This document shows, in pieces, positions 18,301 through 26,095 of a stretch of 34,298 nt of DNA. Source of the stretch: Bacteroidota bacterium. Lineage in GTDB: Bacteria; Bacteroidota; Bacteroidia; JABDFU01. The notes under the pieces are model-generated. The model worked only from the letters and a program-made list of their open reading frames with translations, was not told the DNA's origin and did not search any database. Position 1 is the stretch's first letter. Each line of letters opens with the position of its first letter. The stretch lies in assembly GCA_013286655.1 (NCBI GenBank), contig JABDFG010000023.1, forward strand, positions 1 to 34,298, given 5' to 3'. Made by a program: the position numbers and the translations under genes.

Positions 18301-18348
18301 AAAATGATTACCGCGAGGAAAGCCGGCGAAAAAATTCAGGTAAAATGA
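15334..18348 (+). CDS. Double-module amidohydrolase (degenerate N-half, intact C-half)
   Basis: A 1004-aa exported protein. I start it at ATG 15334, which gives a signal peptide (MIGLRQVILFFTATCFFQLL, ending ILAQ); the longer open frame would bury this signal and runs over the divergent cytochrome gene. Residues about 30-480 are an amidohydrolase-like module whose metal motif is lost (IYPSLIDMYTNYG in place of a PGxxDxHxH). About 480-590 is a beta-rich linker. About 590-1000 is an intact imidazolonepropionase-like amidohydrolase: DEHSH (H642, H644), ITCHSY, FTHILEGYK and VNSDDPE supply the usual metal ligands, and LNPAKLLHLDKKIGRVIVGS is the typical C-terminal strand. The substrate is unknown. 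It overlaps the next amidohydrolase gene by ATGA. Confidence 0.87.
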   Translation: MIGLRQVILFFTATCFFQLLILAQETFPVNGVFNKNHNYYAFTHARIYRDYETVLDDGTLLIRDGMIVEVGEKVSVPKGTVVFDLKGKDIYPSLIDMYTNYGIPEVKKMPKPISPQYETTTKGAYDWNQAIKSEFNAVSVFTIDRKAADEYLKMGFGTVLAFQKDGIARGSAVVVSLGETRENEVVLADKAAACYSFDKGSSYQEYPTSLMGAIALLRQTYLDGLWYKNNQKKTEYNASLLAWNNLQALPQIFEVSDKLSALRAAKIGKEFSIDYIIKGIGDEYQRLEDIKESNCRFILPLNFPNVYDVEDPYDAMNVSLAEMKHWEMAPANPAFFEKKAIPFALTTADLKDKNDFWKNLRKAIEYGLSEKQALKSLTVIPARLLGIQEKVGRIKKGMLANFIITSGNLFDAKTKIYENWVQGNRHVINEDAIPDLNGNYDLKIGTDRQYVLKITGEPVQLKGIIVAGTDTAKISAGVKIENRSIVITYLSPLGKESVRLSGLITEKEGKPFFNGRGVLNSGEWVDWVAIYKSDLNEPLKKDSVGKEKPVIGEVYYPFCAYGEPEGSKSLWKRYKERQHAILIKNVTVWTNDSAGVLKNRDVYINEGRIVAIDHAIKPLKTAFAVEIDGTGKHLTAGIIDEHSHIAISGDINEASHAITAEVRIGDVIDCEDINIYRQLASGVTSCQLLHGSANPIGGQSALIKLRWGQSPEAMKIEHADGFIKFALGENVKQSNAGDNYVIRFPQTRMGTEQVYYDAFTRAKEYQTSWKIYQGLSKKEKTEQPAPRRNLGLEALVEILNKQRFITCHSYVQSELNMLMHVSDSMGFKINTFTHILEGYKVADKIKAHGIGASTFADWWAYKVEVKDAIPYNAALLTKMGIVTAVNSDDPEMGRRLNQEAAKSIKYGGLTEEEALKLCTLNPAKLLHLDKKIGRVIVGSDADVVLWSDNPLSVNAKAEKTIIDGLIYYDRDKDKKMQEDIQKERARLIQKMITARKAGEKIQVK

Positions 18349-19649
18349 AAGCAATAAAAGAGGGCCTTATTTTTTCACTTTTTGTAAATACTTTTTTGAT
18401 TTGTCCGCAATTTGTTACCGGACAGAACAAGAGTGTTTTGCTGATGAATGGATATGCGCATCTTGGGAATGGAAAGGTAATCGAAAATTCAGTGATTGGT
18501 ATAAAGGATGGAAAGATTGTTATGGTTGCTGATGCGAGGGTAATTAAACTGAATCCCAAAGGATTTGATACCGTCATTAACCTCTCGGGGAAACAAGTAT
18601 ATCCAGGTATTATTGCGCCTAATTCGACGATTGGATTGGTTGAAATGGAGGCGGTGCGTGCTTCCAATGATATAGAAGAGGTGGGTTCGATCAATCCCAA
18701 TGTGCGCAGCCAGGATGCCTATAATGCCGATTCTAAAATTATTCCGACCATTCGCAGCAATGGAATTCTGATCGCACAGGTATGTCCCCGCAAGGGTTTG
18801 TTACCGGGAACTTCTTCCATCTTTGAACTGGATGGATGGAACTGGGAAGATGCTTTATTGAAAGGAGACGATGGAGTTCAATTGAATTTTCCACACTTAC
18901 CAATTGAAAAAATGCAAGTTGATCCTCCTGTTCTCGCTGAGAAAAAAGTGCTGTATGAGAAAGAATTGCAGAATCTGAAAAAATTCTTTCTGGATGCAAA
19001 GGCTTATAAGGAGGTAGAAAATCAGGAAGAAAAAAACCTCCGTTTTGAGGCAATGAAAGGTGTTTTTGATGGTTCCAGGAAATTATTTATACATGTTGAT
19101 TATGCAAAAGACATTATCACTGCGATAAGTTTTATAAAAGAATTGGGTATTAAAAGCCCGGTGATCGTTGGCGCCAAAGACGCCTGGCTGGTAATGGGTT
19201 TGTTGAAAGAAAATAATTTGCCGGTTATGCTGGGGCGCGTGCATGATCTTCCCCTGCGTCCGGATGATGATACAGATATGCCTTTTAAACTTCCTTCCAT
19301 TCTTCAGAAAGCAGGTATTTTATTTTGTCTTCAGAATGAAGGAGACATGGAAGTAATGAATTCCAGGAACCTGCCTTTCCTGGCAGGTACAGCAGAAGCT
19401 TATGGACTTACAAAAGAAGAGGCTTTGACAGCCATAACGCTGAGTCCGGCTCAAATTTTGGGTATAGCCGATAAAGTAGGAAGCCTGGAAACAGGTAAGG
19501 AGGCCACTTTGTTTGTTTCAAATGGAGATGCGTTGGAGATGAAAAGCAATCAGGTAGCGCTCGTTTATATAAGAGGTAAACAGATCGATCTGAATAATGA
19601 GCAAAAAGATTTGTATGAAAAATATAAGAAAAAATACGGTTTAAAGTGA
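18345..19649 (+). CDS. Amidohydrolase-family protein lacking the metal-binding histidines
   Basis: A 434-aa exported protein with a signal peptide (residues 1-26, ending VTGQ). The fold is that of metal-dependent amidohydrolases: an N-terminal beta sandwich (GKVIENSVIGIKDGKIVMVA), the usual VYPGII strand at about 85, and a C-terminal part (LTKEEALTAITLSPAQILGI, KVGSLETGKEATLFV). The HxH metal motif is absent (VYPGIIAPNSTIGL), as is a clear DDP motif, so it is probably not a self-standing hydrolase. It resembles the degenerate N-terminal half of the preceding protein, with a similar RSNGILIAQV...GLLPGTSSIF region. Its ATG overlaps the preceding stop by 4 bases, so the two are translationally coupled and the products may associate. 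acs follows 19 bases later. Confidence 0.85.
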   Translation: MKAIKEGLIFSLFVNTFLICPQFVTGQNKSVLLMNGYAHLGNGKVIENSVIGIKDGKIVMVADARVIKLNPKGFDTVINLSGKQVYPGIIAPNSTIGLVEMEAVRASNDIEEVGSINPNVRSQDAYNADSKIIPTIRSNGILIAQVCPRKGLLPGTSSIFELDGWNWEDALLKGDDGVQLNFPHLPIEKMQVDPPVLAEKKVLYEKELQNLKKFFLDAKAYKEVENQEEKNLRFEAMKGVFDGSRKLFIHVDYAKDIITAISFIKELGIKSPVIVGAKDAWLVMGLLKENNLPVMLGRVHDLPLRPDDDTDMPFKLPSILQKAGILFCLQNEGDMEVMNSRNLPFLAGTAEAYGLTKEEALTAITLSPAQILGIADKVGSLETGKEATLFVSNGDALEMKSNQVALVYIRGKQIDLNNEQKDLYEKYKKKYGLK

Positions 19650-19668
19650 AGGCAAATACTATCAACGT

Positions 19669-21561
19669 ATGCTGAGAATTCATTCTTTTGAACACTACCA
19701 AAACGAATACAACAAAAGCATAAGCGATCCCGAAGCCTTTTGGGCAGAACAGGCTTCTCAATTTTCCTGGAGGAAAAAATGGGACAAAGTGCTGGAATGG
19801 GATTTTGTTAGACCGGATATAAAATGGTTTCTGGGTGCCAAATTGAATATTACGGAAAATTGTCTGGACAGGCATCTGAAAGAACAACCGGAAAAACCTG
19901 CCATTATTTGGGAACCTAACAATCCGCAGGAGGCACAGCGGACATTGAGCTATCATCAGTTATGGGAAGAAGTATGCCGTTTTGCGAATGTGTTGAAAAA
20001 CAATGGAGCAAAAAAAGGAGACCGCATCTGCATCTATATGCCGATGGTGCCCGAGCTGGCTATCGCGCTGCTGGCCTGTGCCCGCATAGGGGCTATTCAT
20101 TCGGTTGTATTTGCGGGATTCTCTGCTCAATCCTTATCGGACAGGATCCGGGATTCTGATTGTAGTTTGGTGTTAACAGCAGATGGTGCTTATCGGGGAA
20201 CAAAAATAATTCCGATTAAAGCAATAGTAGATGAAGCATTGGATACCTGTCCTTCTGTAAGAAAGGTAATCATGTATCAGCGGACCAATGAACCTGTACG
20301 AATGAGAGAAGGCCGGGATGTACTTTGGGAAGATGAACTAAAAAAGGCGGATGCCAAATGCGCGGCAGAGGAAATGGATTCGGAGGATATGTTGTTTATT
20401 CTTTATACCTCAGGTTCAACGGGGAAGCCTAAAGGAGTCGTGCATACCTGCGGAGGTTATATGGTTTATACCCAGTATACGTTTGAAAATGTTTTTCAGT
20501 ATACTGGAAACGAAGTCTATTTCTGTACAGCTGACATTGGCTGGATTACCGGTCATTCCTATGTTGTTTATGGACCTTTGCTGGCAGGAGCCACTACCTT
20601 GATGTTCGAAGGGGTTCCGACCTGGCCGGATCCCGGTCGTTTCTGGCAGATCATTGATAAACATCAAGTAAGTATTTTTTATACGGCTCCAACGGCTATC
20701 CGGACCTTGCAGGCGAACGGATTGGATTTTGTCAGACCCGCTAAATTGGATTCCCTGAGGGTATTAGGCTCGGTGGGGGAGCCTATTAATGAAGAAGCCT
20801 GGCACTGGTACGACCAGCAGATCGGGAAGGGAAGATGTCCAATCGTAGATACCTGGTGGCAGACAGAAACAGGTGGTATTATGATTTCTGCCCTCGCAGG
20901 TATTACAAAAACAAAACCGGGTTATGCGACATTGCCCTTGCCAGGAATTCAGCCTTTGCTGGTAGATAATGAAGGCAAGGAAATAAAAGGAAATGGAGTG
21001 GAAGGGAACCTGTGTATTCAATTTCCCTGGCCGGGAATGATCCGTACGACTTATGGAGATCATGAGCGTTGCCGGCAGAATTATTTCGCTACGTATAAAA
21101 ATTTATATTTTACGGGAGATGGTTGTAAACGGGATGAAAAAGGTTATTACCGGATCACGGGACGCGTAGACGATGTCATGAATGTTTCGGGCCATCGCAT
21201 TGGTACTGCGGAGGTAGAAAATGCGATCAATCAACATCCTGCAATAGTTGAAAGTGCAGTTGTAGGTTTCCCGCATCATTTAAAAGGCCAGGGAATTTAT
21301 GCATATGTGATTTCTTCCGGTCAAAAGAACGACCTGGAATTACTCAAAGAACAAATTTCGGGTATCGTAAGCAAAGTAATCGGACCCATTGCAAGACCTG
21401 ACAAGATTCAATTTGTTCAGGGACTACCTAAAACCAGGAGCGGAAAAATTATGCGAAGGATTTTACGAAAAATTGCAGAAGGAGATTTTTCCAATCTGGG
21501 AGATACTTCTACTTTAGTTGATCCTTCGGTAGTTGAGCTGATCAAGAATGGAAACGTTTAA
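19669..21561 (+). CDS. acs: Acetate-CoA ligase (acetyl-CoA synthetase)
   Basis: A 630-aa cytosolic AMP-forming ligase turning acetate, ATP and CoA into acetyl-CoA. Motifs in order: the P-loop-like YTSGSTGKPKGVVHT (from residue 246), YTAPTAIR, DTWWQTETGG, YFTGDGCKRDEKGYYRITGR, VDDVMNVSGHRIGTAEVE, and near the C-terminus PKTRSGKIMRRIL with the catalytic lysine K593, the residue commonly controlled by acetylation. Length is normal (E. coli 652). It begins at ATG 19669, 19 bases after the amidohydrolase stop, and is probably the last gene of that transcript. This would let the cell use acetate released by deacetylating hydrolases, which is a speculative link. Confidence 0.96.
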   Translation: MLRIHSFEHYQNEYNKSISDPEAFWAEQASQFSWRKKWDKVLEWDFVRPDIKWFLGAKLNITENCLDRHLKEQPEKPAIIWEPNNPQEAQRTLSYHQLWEEVCRFANVLKNNGAKKGDRICIYMPMVPELAIALLACARIGAIHSVVFAGFSAQSLSDRIRDSDCSLVLTADGAYRGTKIIPIKAIVDEALDTCPSVRKVIMYQRTNEPVRMREGRDVLWEDELKKADAKCAAEEMDSEDMLFILYTSGSTGKPKGVVHTCGGYMVYTQYTFENVFQYTGNEVYFCTADIGWITGHSYVVYGPLLAGATTLMFEGVPTWPDPGRFWQIIDKHQVSIFYTAPTAIRTLQANGLDFVRPAKLDSLRVLGSVGEPINEEAWHWYDQQIGKGRCPIVDTWWQTETGGIMISALAGITKTKPGYATLPLPGIQPLLVDNEGKEIKGNGVEGNLCIQFPWPGMIRTTYGDHERCRQNYFATYKNLYFTGDGCKRDEKGYYRITGRVDDVMNVSGHRIGTAEVENAINQHPAIVESAVVGFPHHLKGQGIYAYVISSGQKNDLELLKEQISGIVSKVIGPIARPDKIQFVQGLPKTRSGKIMRRILRKIAEGDFSNLGDTSTLVDPSVVELIKNGNV

Positions 21562-21588
21562 TCTCTTCTTAACAATTAGTTAACCTCA

Positions 21589-21619
21589 TTGGCATTTCAA
21601 GAATCTACCCGTATATTCG
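21589..21619 (+). promoter_or_regulatory. Candidate promoter for the GT2-dihydroorotase-acyltransferase cluster
   Basis: TTG (21589-21591), 20 bases, then TATATTCG (21612-21619), one mismatch to TAnnTTTG. It lies in the 71-base gap after acs and would start transcription a few bases ahead of ATG 21633. A short inverted repeat TTAAC-AATTA-GTTAA (21569-21583) lies just upstream. Weak evidence. Confidence 0.3.
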
Positions 21620-21632
21620 TACGTATTTTAAT

Positions 21633-22349
21633 ATGCCGGACAGTTTAGTCATCATACCAACCTATATGGAGAAAGAGAACATCGAAAAGATGATCCGTAA
21701 GGTCTTTTCCCTCATCGTTCCTTTTCACATACTTATTGTAGATGATGGATCACCCGATGGTACTGCAGCTATCGTCAAGCAACTGATGCCGGAATTTTCA
21801 GAAAGACTTTTTCTGGAAGAGCGCAAAGGGAAAATGGGATTAGGAACGGCCTATATTCATGGATTCAAATGGGCTATTGAGCGGGGTTATGATTATGTCT
21901 TTGAAATGGATGCCGATTTTTCTCATGATCCGGAAGACCTTGTCCGTTTGCGGGAAGCTTGTGAAAAGGGAGCAGATGTGGCAGTAGGTTCACGTTATGT
22001 AACAGGAGGAAAAATAAGTAACTGGCCAATAGACCGGAAACTAATGTCCTATTTCGCCTCCTTATATGTCCGTGCGATTCTTTGGATAGGGATTCTTGAC
22101 CCTACAGCCGGATTTAAGTGTTATCGGAAAAAAGTATTGGAAACAATTCGGCTGGACAATATGAAATTTGTAGGATATGCCTTTCAGATCGAGATGAAAT
22201 ACACTGCCCGAAGATTGGGCTTCAAAGTAGTGGAAGTACCCATTACCTTTATTGACAGGAAAGAAGGGCAGTCAAAAATGAGTTCAGGTATTTTTAAGGA
22301 GGCATTTATAGGGGTGATCCAGATGAGGTTTAAGAAATTAAATTCGTAA
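21633..22349 (+). CDS. Polyprenol-phosphate mannosyltransferase-like glycosyltransferase (GT2, DPM1 type)
   Basis: A 238-aa cytosolic GT-A enzyme of the dolichol/polyprenol monophosphomannose synthase type, expected to transfer mannose (or another sugar) from a nucleotide sugar to a lipid phosphate. Motifs: VIIPTYMEKENI (6-17), LIVDDGSPDGT (34-44), KGKMGLGTAYIHGFKWA, the DxD motif in MDADFSHDP (D93, D95), GSRYVTGG, and the DPM1-type DPTAGFKCYRK and FIDRKEGQSKMS. It has no C-terminal membrane segment, as in the soluble DPM1 group. The next reading frame starts 5 bases after its stop. A GT2 of this type beside dihydroorotase is a recurring arrangement in Bacteroidetes as far as I recall. Confidence 0.9.
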   Translation: MPDSLVIIPTYMEKENIEKMIRKVFSLIVPFHILIVDDGSPDGTAAIVKQLMPEFSERLFLEERKGKMGLGTAYIHGFKWAIERGYDYVFEMDADFSHDPEDLVRLREACEKGADVAVGSRYVTGGKISNWPIDRKLMSYFASLYVRAILWIGILDPTAGFKCYRKKVLETIRLDNMKFVGYAFQIEMKYTARRLGFKVVEVPITFIDRKEGQSKMSSGIFKEAFIGVIQMRFKKLNS

Positions 22350-22354
22350 AAAGC

Positions 22355-23692
22355 CTGTTTAGAACAATTATAAAAAATGCCCGCATTGTTAATGAGGGCG
22401 AAATTTTTACCGGGAGTATACTGCTGGAGGGAGAGTTCATAAAAAAAATATCCAAACAGGAAATTACGGGACAGGCGGATCGGGTCATTGATGCACAGGA
22501 CAAGTATTTATTTCCGGGTTGTATTGATGATCAAGTACATTTCCGGGAGCCCGGTCTGACACACAAGGCTGACATTTATACAGAGTCAAAAGCTGCTGTT
22601 GCTGGGGGAGTTACTTCGTATATGGAAATGCCCAATACGATCCCGGCTACTTTAACGCAGGATTTACTGGAAGAAAAGTACACCCTGGCAGCAGAAAAAT
22701 CACTGGCCAATTTTTCATTTTTTATGGGTGCTTCCAATGATAACGAAGAAGAAGTGCTTAAAACAGATGCGAAAAAGGTATGTGGAGTTAAAATTTTCAT
22801 GGGATCATCTACCGGAAATATGTTGGTGGATAATCTCCGGACATTGGAAAATATATTTTCAAAAAGTAAATTATTGATCGCGACACATTGTGAAGATGAA
22901 GCAACCATTCGTGCCAATGCCGAAAAGTATAGACAAGAATACGGAGATGCTATTCCTGTGGAATGTCATCCGCTTATCAGAAGTGCGGAAGCCTGTTATA
23001 AATCATCTTCTCTCGCTGTCGAGCTTGCGGAAAAATACAATACCCGTTTACATATTTTGCATATATCTACTGCAAAAGAAGTCGGCTTATTCAATTCTTC
23101 CATTCCATTAAAAGAAAAAAGAATTACCTCGGAAGCCTGCATCCACCATTTATGGTTCAGTAATGAGGATTATAAGAGCAAAGGGAACTTTATTAAATGG
23201 AACCCCGCGGTTAAAACAAAGCAGGACCGGGACGCAATTCTGCAGGGACTATTGGATAATAAGATTGATATCATTGCTACAGATCATGCTCCTCATACAC
23301 TGGAAGAAAAAAAGCAATCCTATTTGAAGGCTCCATCCGGTGGACCTTTGGTTCAACATGGCTTACCGGCCATGTTGGAACTGCATCACCAAGGGAAGAT
23401 TTCGCTGGAAAAAATTGCAGAGAAAATGAGCCACGCTGTGGCAGATTGTTTTCAAATTGAAAAACGAGGGTATCTCCGGGAGGGTTATTTTGCAGACTTG
23501 GTATTGCTGGATCTGAAAGCTCCCTGGACTGTAACGAAAACGAATATTCTGTATAAATGCGGATGGTCACCTTTCGAAGGGCAGACTTTTCAGTCGAAAA
23601 TCACCCACACCTTTGTTTCCGGTCACCTCGCGTATGCAAACGAGCTATTTGACGAAAGCAAAAAAGGCAAACGCCTCTTGTTTCAGCGATGA
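22355..23692 (+). CDS. pyrC: Dihydroorotase (non-ATG start)
   Basis: Dihydroorotase closes carbamoyl-aspartate to dihydroorotate in pyrimidine synthesis. The match to the Bacteroidetes form is strong: IIKNARIVNEG at the N-terminus, PGCIDDQVHFREPGLTHKAD, KIFMGSSTGNMLVDN, IATHCE, LHILHIST, RITSEACIHHLWF, IKWNPAVK, DIIATDHAPHTLEEK, SGGPLVQHGLPAMLEL and CGWSPFEG. The frame is open from 22334, but holds no ATG, GTG or TTG before ATG 22622, which lies beyond the metal site and so cannot be the real start. CTG at 22355 gives MFRTIIKNARIV, the length expected; ATT or ATA codons at 22367-22372 are less likely. With this start the protein is 445 aa. The metal motif reads DDQVH (Q60, H62), not HxH; the Porphyromonas enzyme, as I remember it, has the same Q. 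Coupling to the GT2 stop five bases upstream could drive initiation. Confidence 0.9.
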   Translation: MFRTIIKNARIVNEGEIFTGSILLEGEFIKKISKQEITGQADRVIDAQDKYLFPGCIDDQVHFREPGLTHKADIYTESKAAVAGGVTSYMEMPNTIPATLTQDLLEEKYTLAAEKSLANFSFFMGASNDNEEEVLKTDAKKVCGVKIFMGSSTGNMLVDNLRTLENIFSKSKLLIATHCEDEATIRANAEKYRQEYGDAIPVECHPLIRSAEACYKSSSLAVELAEKYNTRLHILHISTAKEVGLFNSSIPLKEKRITSEACIHHLWFSNEDYKSKGNFIKWNPAVKTKQDRDAILQGLLDNKIDIIATDHAPHTLEEKKQSYLKAPSGGPLVQHGLPAMLELHHQGKISLEKIAEKMSHAVADCFQIEKRGYLREGYFADLVLLDLKAPWTVTKTNILYKCGWSPFEGQTFQSKITHTFVSGHLAYANELFDESKKGKRLLFQR

Positions 23693-25050
23693 AGAATTTT
23701 TCACTGCTCTATGAAATCACGAGGCCTTTTGTAATGCCGGCTATCCGTGTTTTTTACAAGAAGATCCAGATCAAAAATTTCAAAAACCTTCCGGTTAGAG
23801 GAGGTGTTCTTATTTGTAGCAATCATGTGAATGCATTCATGGATCCCGTCTCCATTCAATTGCATACCAGCCGGCAATTGTTTTCATTGGCGCGGGGAGA
23901 TGCCTTTAATAAGCCTTTTCTGCGCTGGTTACTTACCCAATGGAAACTGATTCCCATTTACCGGCTTTCGGAAGGAGCTGAGAACTTGAAAAAAAATGAC
24001 ACTACCTTCCTTTTGAGCCAGGAAGTATTGACAAATGGGAATCCCTTAATTATATACCCGGAAGCAATATGTATACAGGAACGAAGGATACGTAAACTGA
24101 AAAAAGGGGCTGCCCGTATTGCTTTTGGAGTCGAAGAACAAGGTGATTTTAAGGAGGATCTGCTTATTCTGCCGGTGGGATTAAATTATTCCAATCCTAA
24201 AAAGTTCCGATCCAACTTGTTTATAAATTTTGGGAAACCCATCCATACCTCTGATTATATTGATCTCTATAAAGAAGACAAAGTAAGAGCCATTAATAGA
24301 CTGACTCTTGCTATTGAGCAAGCAATGAAAGAGTTGGTTGTTCATATTGAGCATAAGGATAACGACGAATTGGTGGAAAAACTTTTTGAAGTTTATAAAC
24401 CCGAATTACTGGCAGAACCGGGCCTTGATCCGGATAACCTGGAAGATGATTTTAAAGAGAGTCGCAGAATTGCAGATGCTGTAAATCAGTTATACATTTT
24501 TGAACCGCAAAAATTGGAGACGATCCGGCAAAAGCTATTTGGGTATATCTTAGAATTAAAGGAATATGATCTGCGGGATAATTTGCTGACAGATCAAGCC
24601 ATTCAAAATCTAAATAGAAGCCGGATCATGGCGGATTATATAAAAATCGCATTCGGCATGTTTGTTTTTTTACCTGGATTAGTCATGAATTACGTTCCCT
24701 ATAAAATCGCTTATACTGCTGCAGATAAATTGGCCAAAGAAGTAGAATTTCACGCTTCCATTAATATGACAATAGGCTGGTTTTCCTGGATCGCCTGGTA
24801 CCTGTTAGAATTGCTGCTCATTGCGATTTTTTTTCGTAGCTGGCTTTTACTGGGAATCTGTGCGTTGTTGGTTCCTTTGAGTGGAATCTATGCTTTAAAT
24901 TTCTATCCGTTTTTTAAAAAGTGTAAGAGACGTAGAAAACTGTTGAAATGGAGTTTGGTAAATAAAACGGGTTTTGAAAATCTGACCAAAGAAAGGAAAG
25001 AATTAATTCAATTTATTCGGTTAAACCTTCTTAGTCCTTCTCAAGGATAA
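23689..25050 (+). CDS. PlsC-like 1-acyl-glycerol-3-phosphate acyltransferase family membrane protein
   Basis: A 453-aa protein. Residues about 30-220 form a PlsC-type acyltransferase domain: ICSNHVNAFMDPVS near 42-55 (active-site H46 and D52, spaced HX5D where most family members have HX4D), RGDAFNKPFLRWLL, IPIYR, and YPEAICIQERRIRKLKKGAA. About 225-310 is a charged helical region. About 320-415 contains about three hydrophobic segments (IAFGMFVFLPGLVMNYV, IGWFSWIAWYLLELLLIAIF, LLLGICALLVPLSGIYALNF). It should act at the inner membrane on a glycerolipid or related acceptor. The ATG overlaps the dihydroorotase stop by ATGA. The last 30 bases overlap the convergent glucosaminidase gene. Confidence 0.85.
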   Translation: MKNFSLLYEITRPFVMPAIRVFYKKIQIKNFKNLPVRGGVLICSNHVNAFMDPVSIQLHTSRQLFSLARGDAFNKPFLRWLLTQWKLIPIYRLSEGAENLKKNDTTFLLSQEVLTNGNPLIIYPEAICIQERRIRKLKKGAARIAFGVEEQGDFKEDLLILPVGLNYSNPKKFRSNLFINFGKPIHTSDYIDLYKEDKVRAINRLTLAIEQAMKELVVHIEHKDNDELVEKLFEVYKPELLAEPGLDPDNLEDDFKESRRIADAVNQLYIFEPQKLETIRQKLFGYILELKEYDLRDNLLTDQAIQNLNRSRIMADYIKIAFGMFVFLPGLVMNYVPYKIAYTAADKLAKEVEFHASINMTIGWFSWIAWYLLELLLIAIFFRSWLLLGICALLVPLSGIYALNFYPFFKKCKRRRKLLKWSLVNKTGFENLTKERKELIQFIRLNLLSPSQG

Positions 25051-26016
25051 AAGAGTGCCAGCTTTAACATCTGTACCGGGCCGGATTCCATTCTTTTTAT
25101 ACAGCTTTTTAAGTTTAATCCCATATTTTTGAGAGATGCTGTACATGGTTTCCCCGCTTTGGACAGTATGGAAATCTTCCATGGCTTTATTACGTTTGGG
25201 TTGCAAAAACAGAATCATACCTGGTTTAAAGCGCATTTTTTTATCACTTTCCAGATCGTTATAGTGATAAATCAATCGTGGATCAATGCCATATTCTATA
25301 CTGACTTCGTCCACCGTTTCTCCCATGCGGGTGTAAATGCACCGGCGTCCATTGATCAATTCTATTTCACGTTTAGCAAAAGGAAGTACATACTTGTCGT
25401 TCTGCTGGCCATAAGTATTTTTGCGGGCCTTGGTGTCCGGGCTGTTAAAATAGTTTTCAATAGAAGCAACCAGTTCCGGCGGTATAGGTTTGATCGTATC
25501 CAAATAAAACAATTCATTATCTTCAATTATTTTGATGAGCCGCTTCGCATAAAGCGGATCGGTGGCGTAGCCAGAAGCCTTCAGTCCATTGGCCCAGCTT
25601 TTATAATCAGTAATAGGCAGTTGGAATAAAAAAGCATAACGCGGACGCGATTTTAAAAAAGTAGAATGATCGGCATAAGAATCAAATACGGTTCCATATT
25701 TCCGGAAACATTCATCTTTTTTATCATCATCCTGTACATAAAAAGGTCCATTCCATTCCTTGGTACATTTAATACCAAAATGATTATTCGCATACATCGC
25801 TAAAGGACTATTACCTGCATTCGATTCCTGGATTCCTTGCGCAAGTGTGATACTTGCCGGTATGCCGTCCTCATGCATTTCACGGATGGCATCTTCCCGG
25901 AATTCATCAATGTATTGCCGGGTACTTTTATGCGGAGGATTCGTTTGGGCTAAGAGAATGGAGATAGGAAGAATAAGTGCAAAGAACACTGCGATATGTC
26001 TGGCGATTCCTTTCAA
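25021..26016 (-). CDS. Glucosaminidase (GH73-like) with two LysM domains
   Basis: A 331-aa exported peptidoglycan hydrolase. The signal peptide covers residues 1-24 (ending LLAQ). A GH73/FlgJ-like glucosaminidase domain spans about 33-185, with the catalytic glutamate E64 in LAQGIQESNAGNSPLAMYAN, then NNHFGIKC, YADHSTFLKSRPRY and YATDPLYAKRLIKII. LysM-like modules follow at about 220-265 (IYTRMGETVDEVSIEYGIDP) and 282-325 (HTVQSGETMYSISQKYGIKL). It should cut glycan strands in cell wall remodelling. The start is TTG at 26016, right at the signal peptide; no ATG exists in frame between this codon and the upstream stop. It lies 79 bases after the PLP enzyme and overlaps the acyltransferase end. 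Confidence 0.9.
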   Translation of the reverse strand: MKGIARHIAVFFALILPISILLAQTNPPHKSTRQYIDEFREDAIREMHEDGIPASITLAQGIQESNAGNSPLAMYANNHFGIKCTKEWNGPFYVQDDDKKDECFRKYGTVFDSYADHSTFLKSRPRYAFLFQLPITDYKSWANGLKASGYATDPLYAKRLIKIIEDNELFYLDTIKPIPPELVASIENYFNSPDTKARKNTYGQQNDKYVLPFAKREIELINGRRCIYTRMGETVDEVSIEYGIDPRLIYHYNDLESDKKMRFKPGMILFLQPKRNKAMEDFHTVQSGETMYSISQKYGIKLKKLYKKNGIRPGTDVKAGTLLSLRRTKKV

Positions 26017-26095
26017 TTGGGTCTCTTTATCCGGTAAGATAAAGTTAGAAGAAAGCCAGCTTCGTTAACTTATTTTGGCGGGTAATTTTTAACAA

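Noticed and set aside
22377-22442. ATG 22377 as dihydroorotase start
   Set aside because: It is in another frame and stops after about 21 codons.
22622-22624. ATG 22622 as dihydroorotase start
   Set aside because: It would remove the N-terminal strand and the metal motif DDQVHFREPG.
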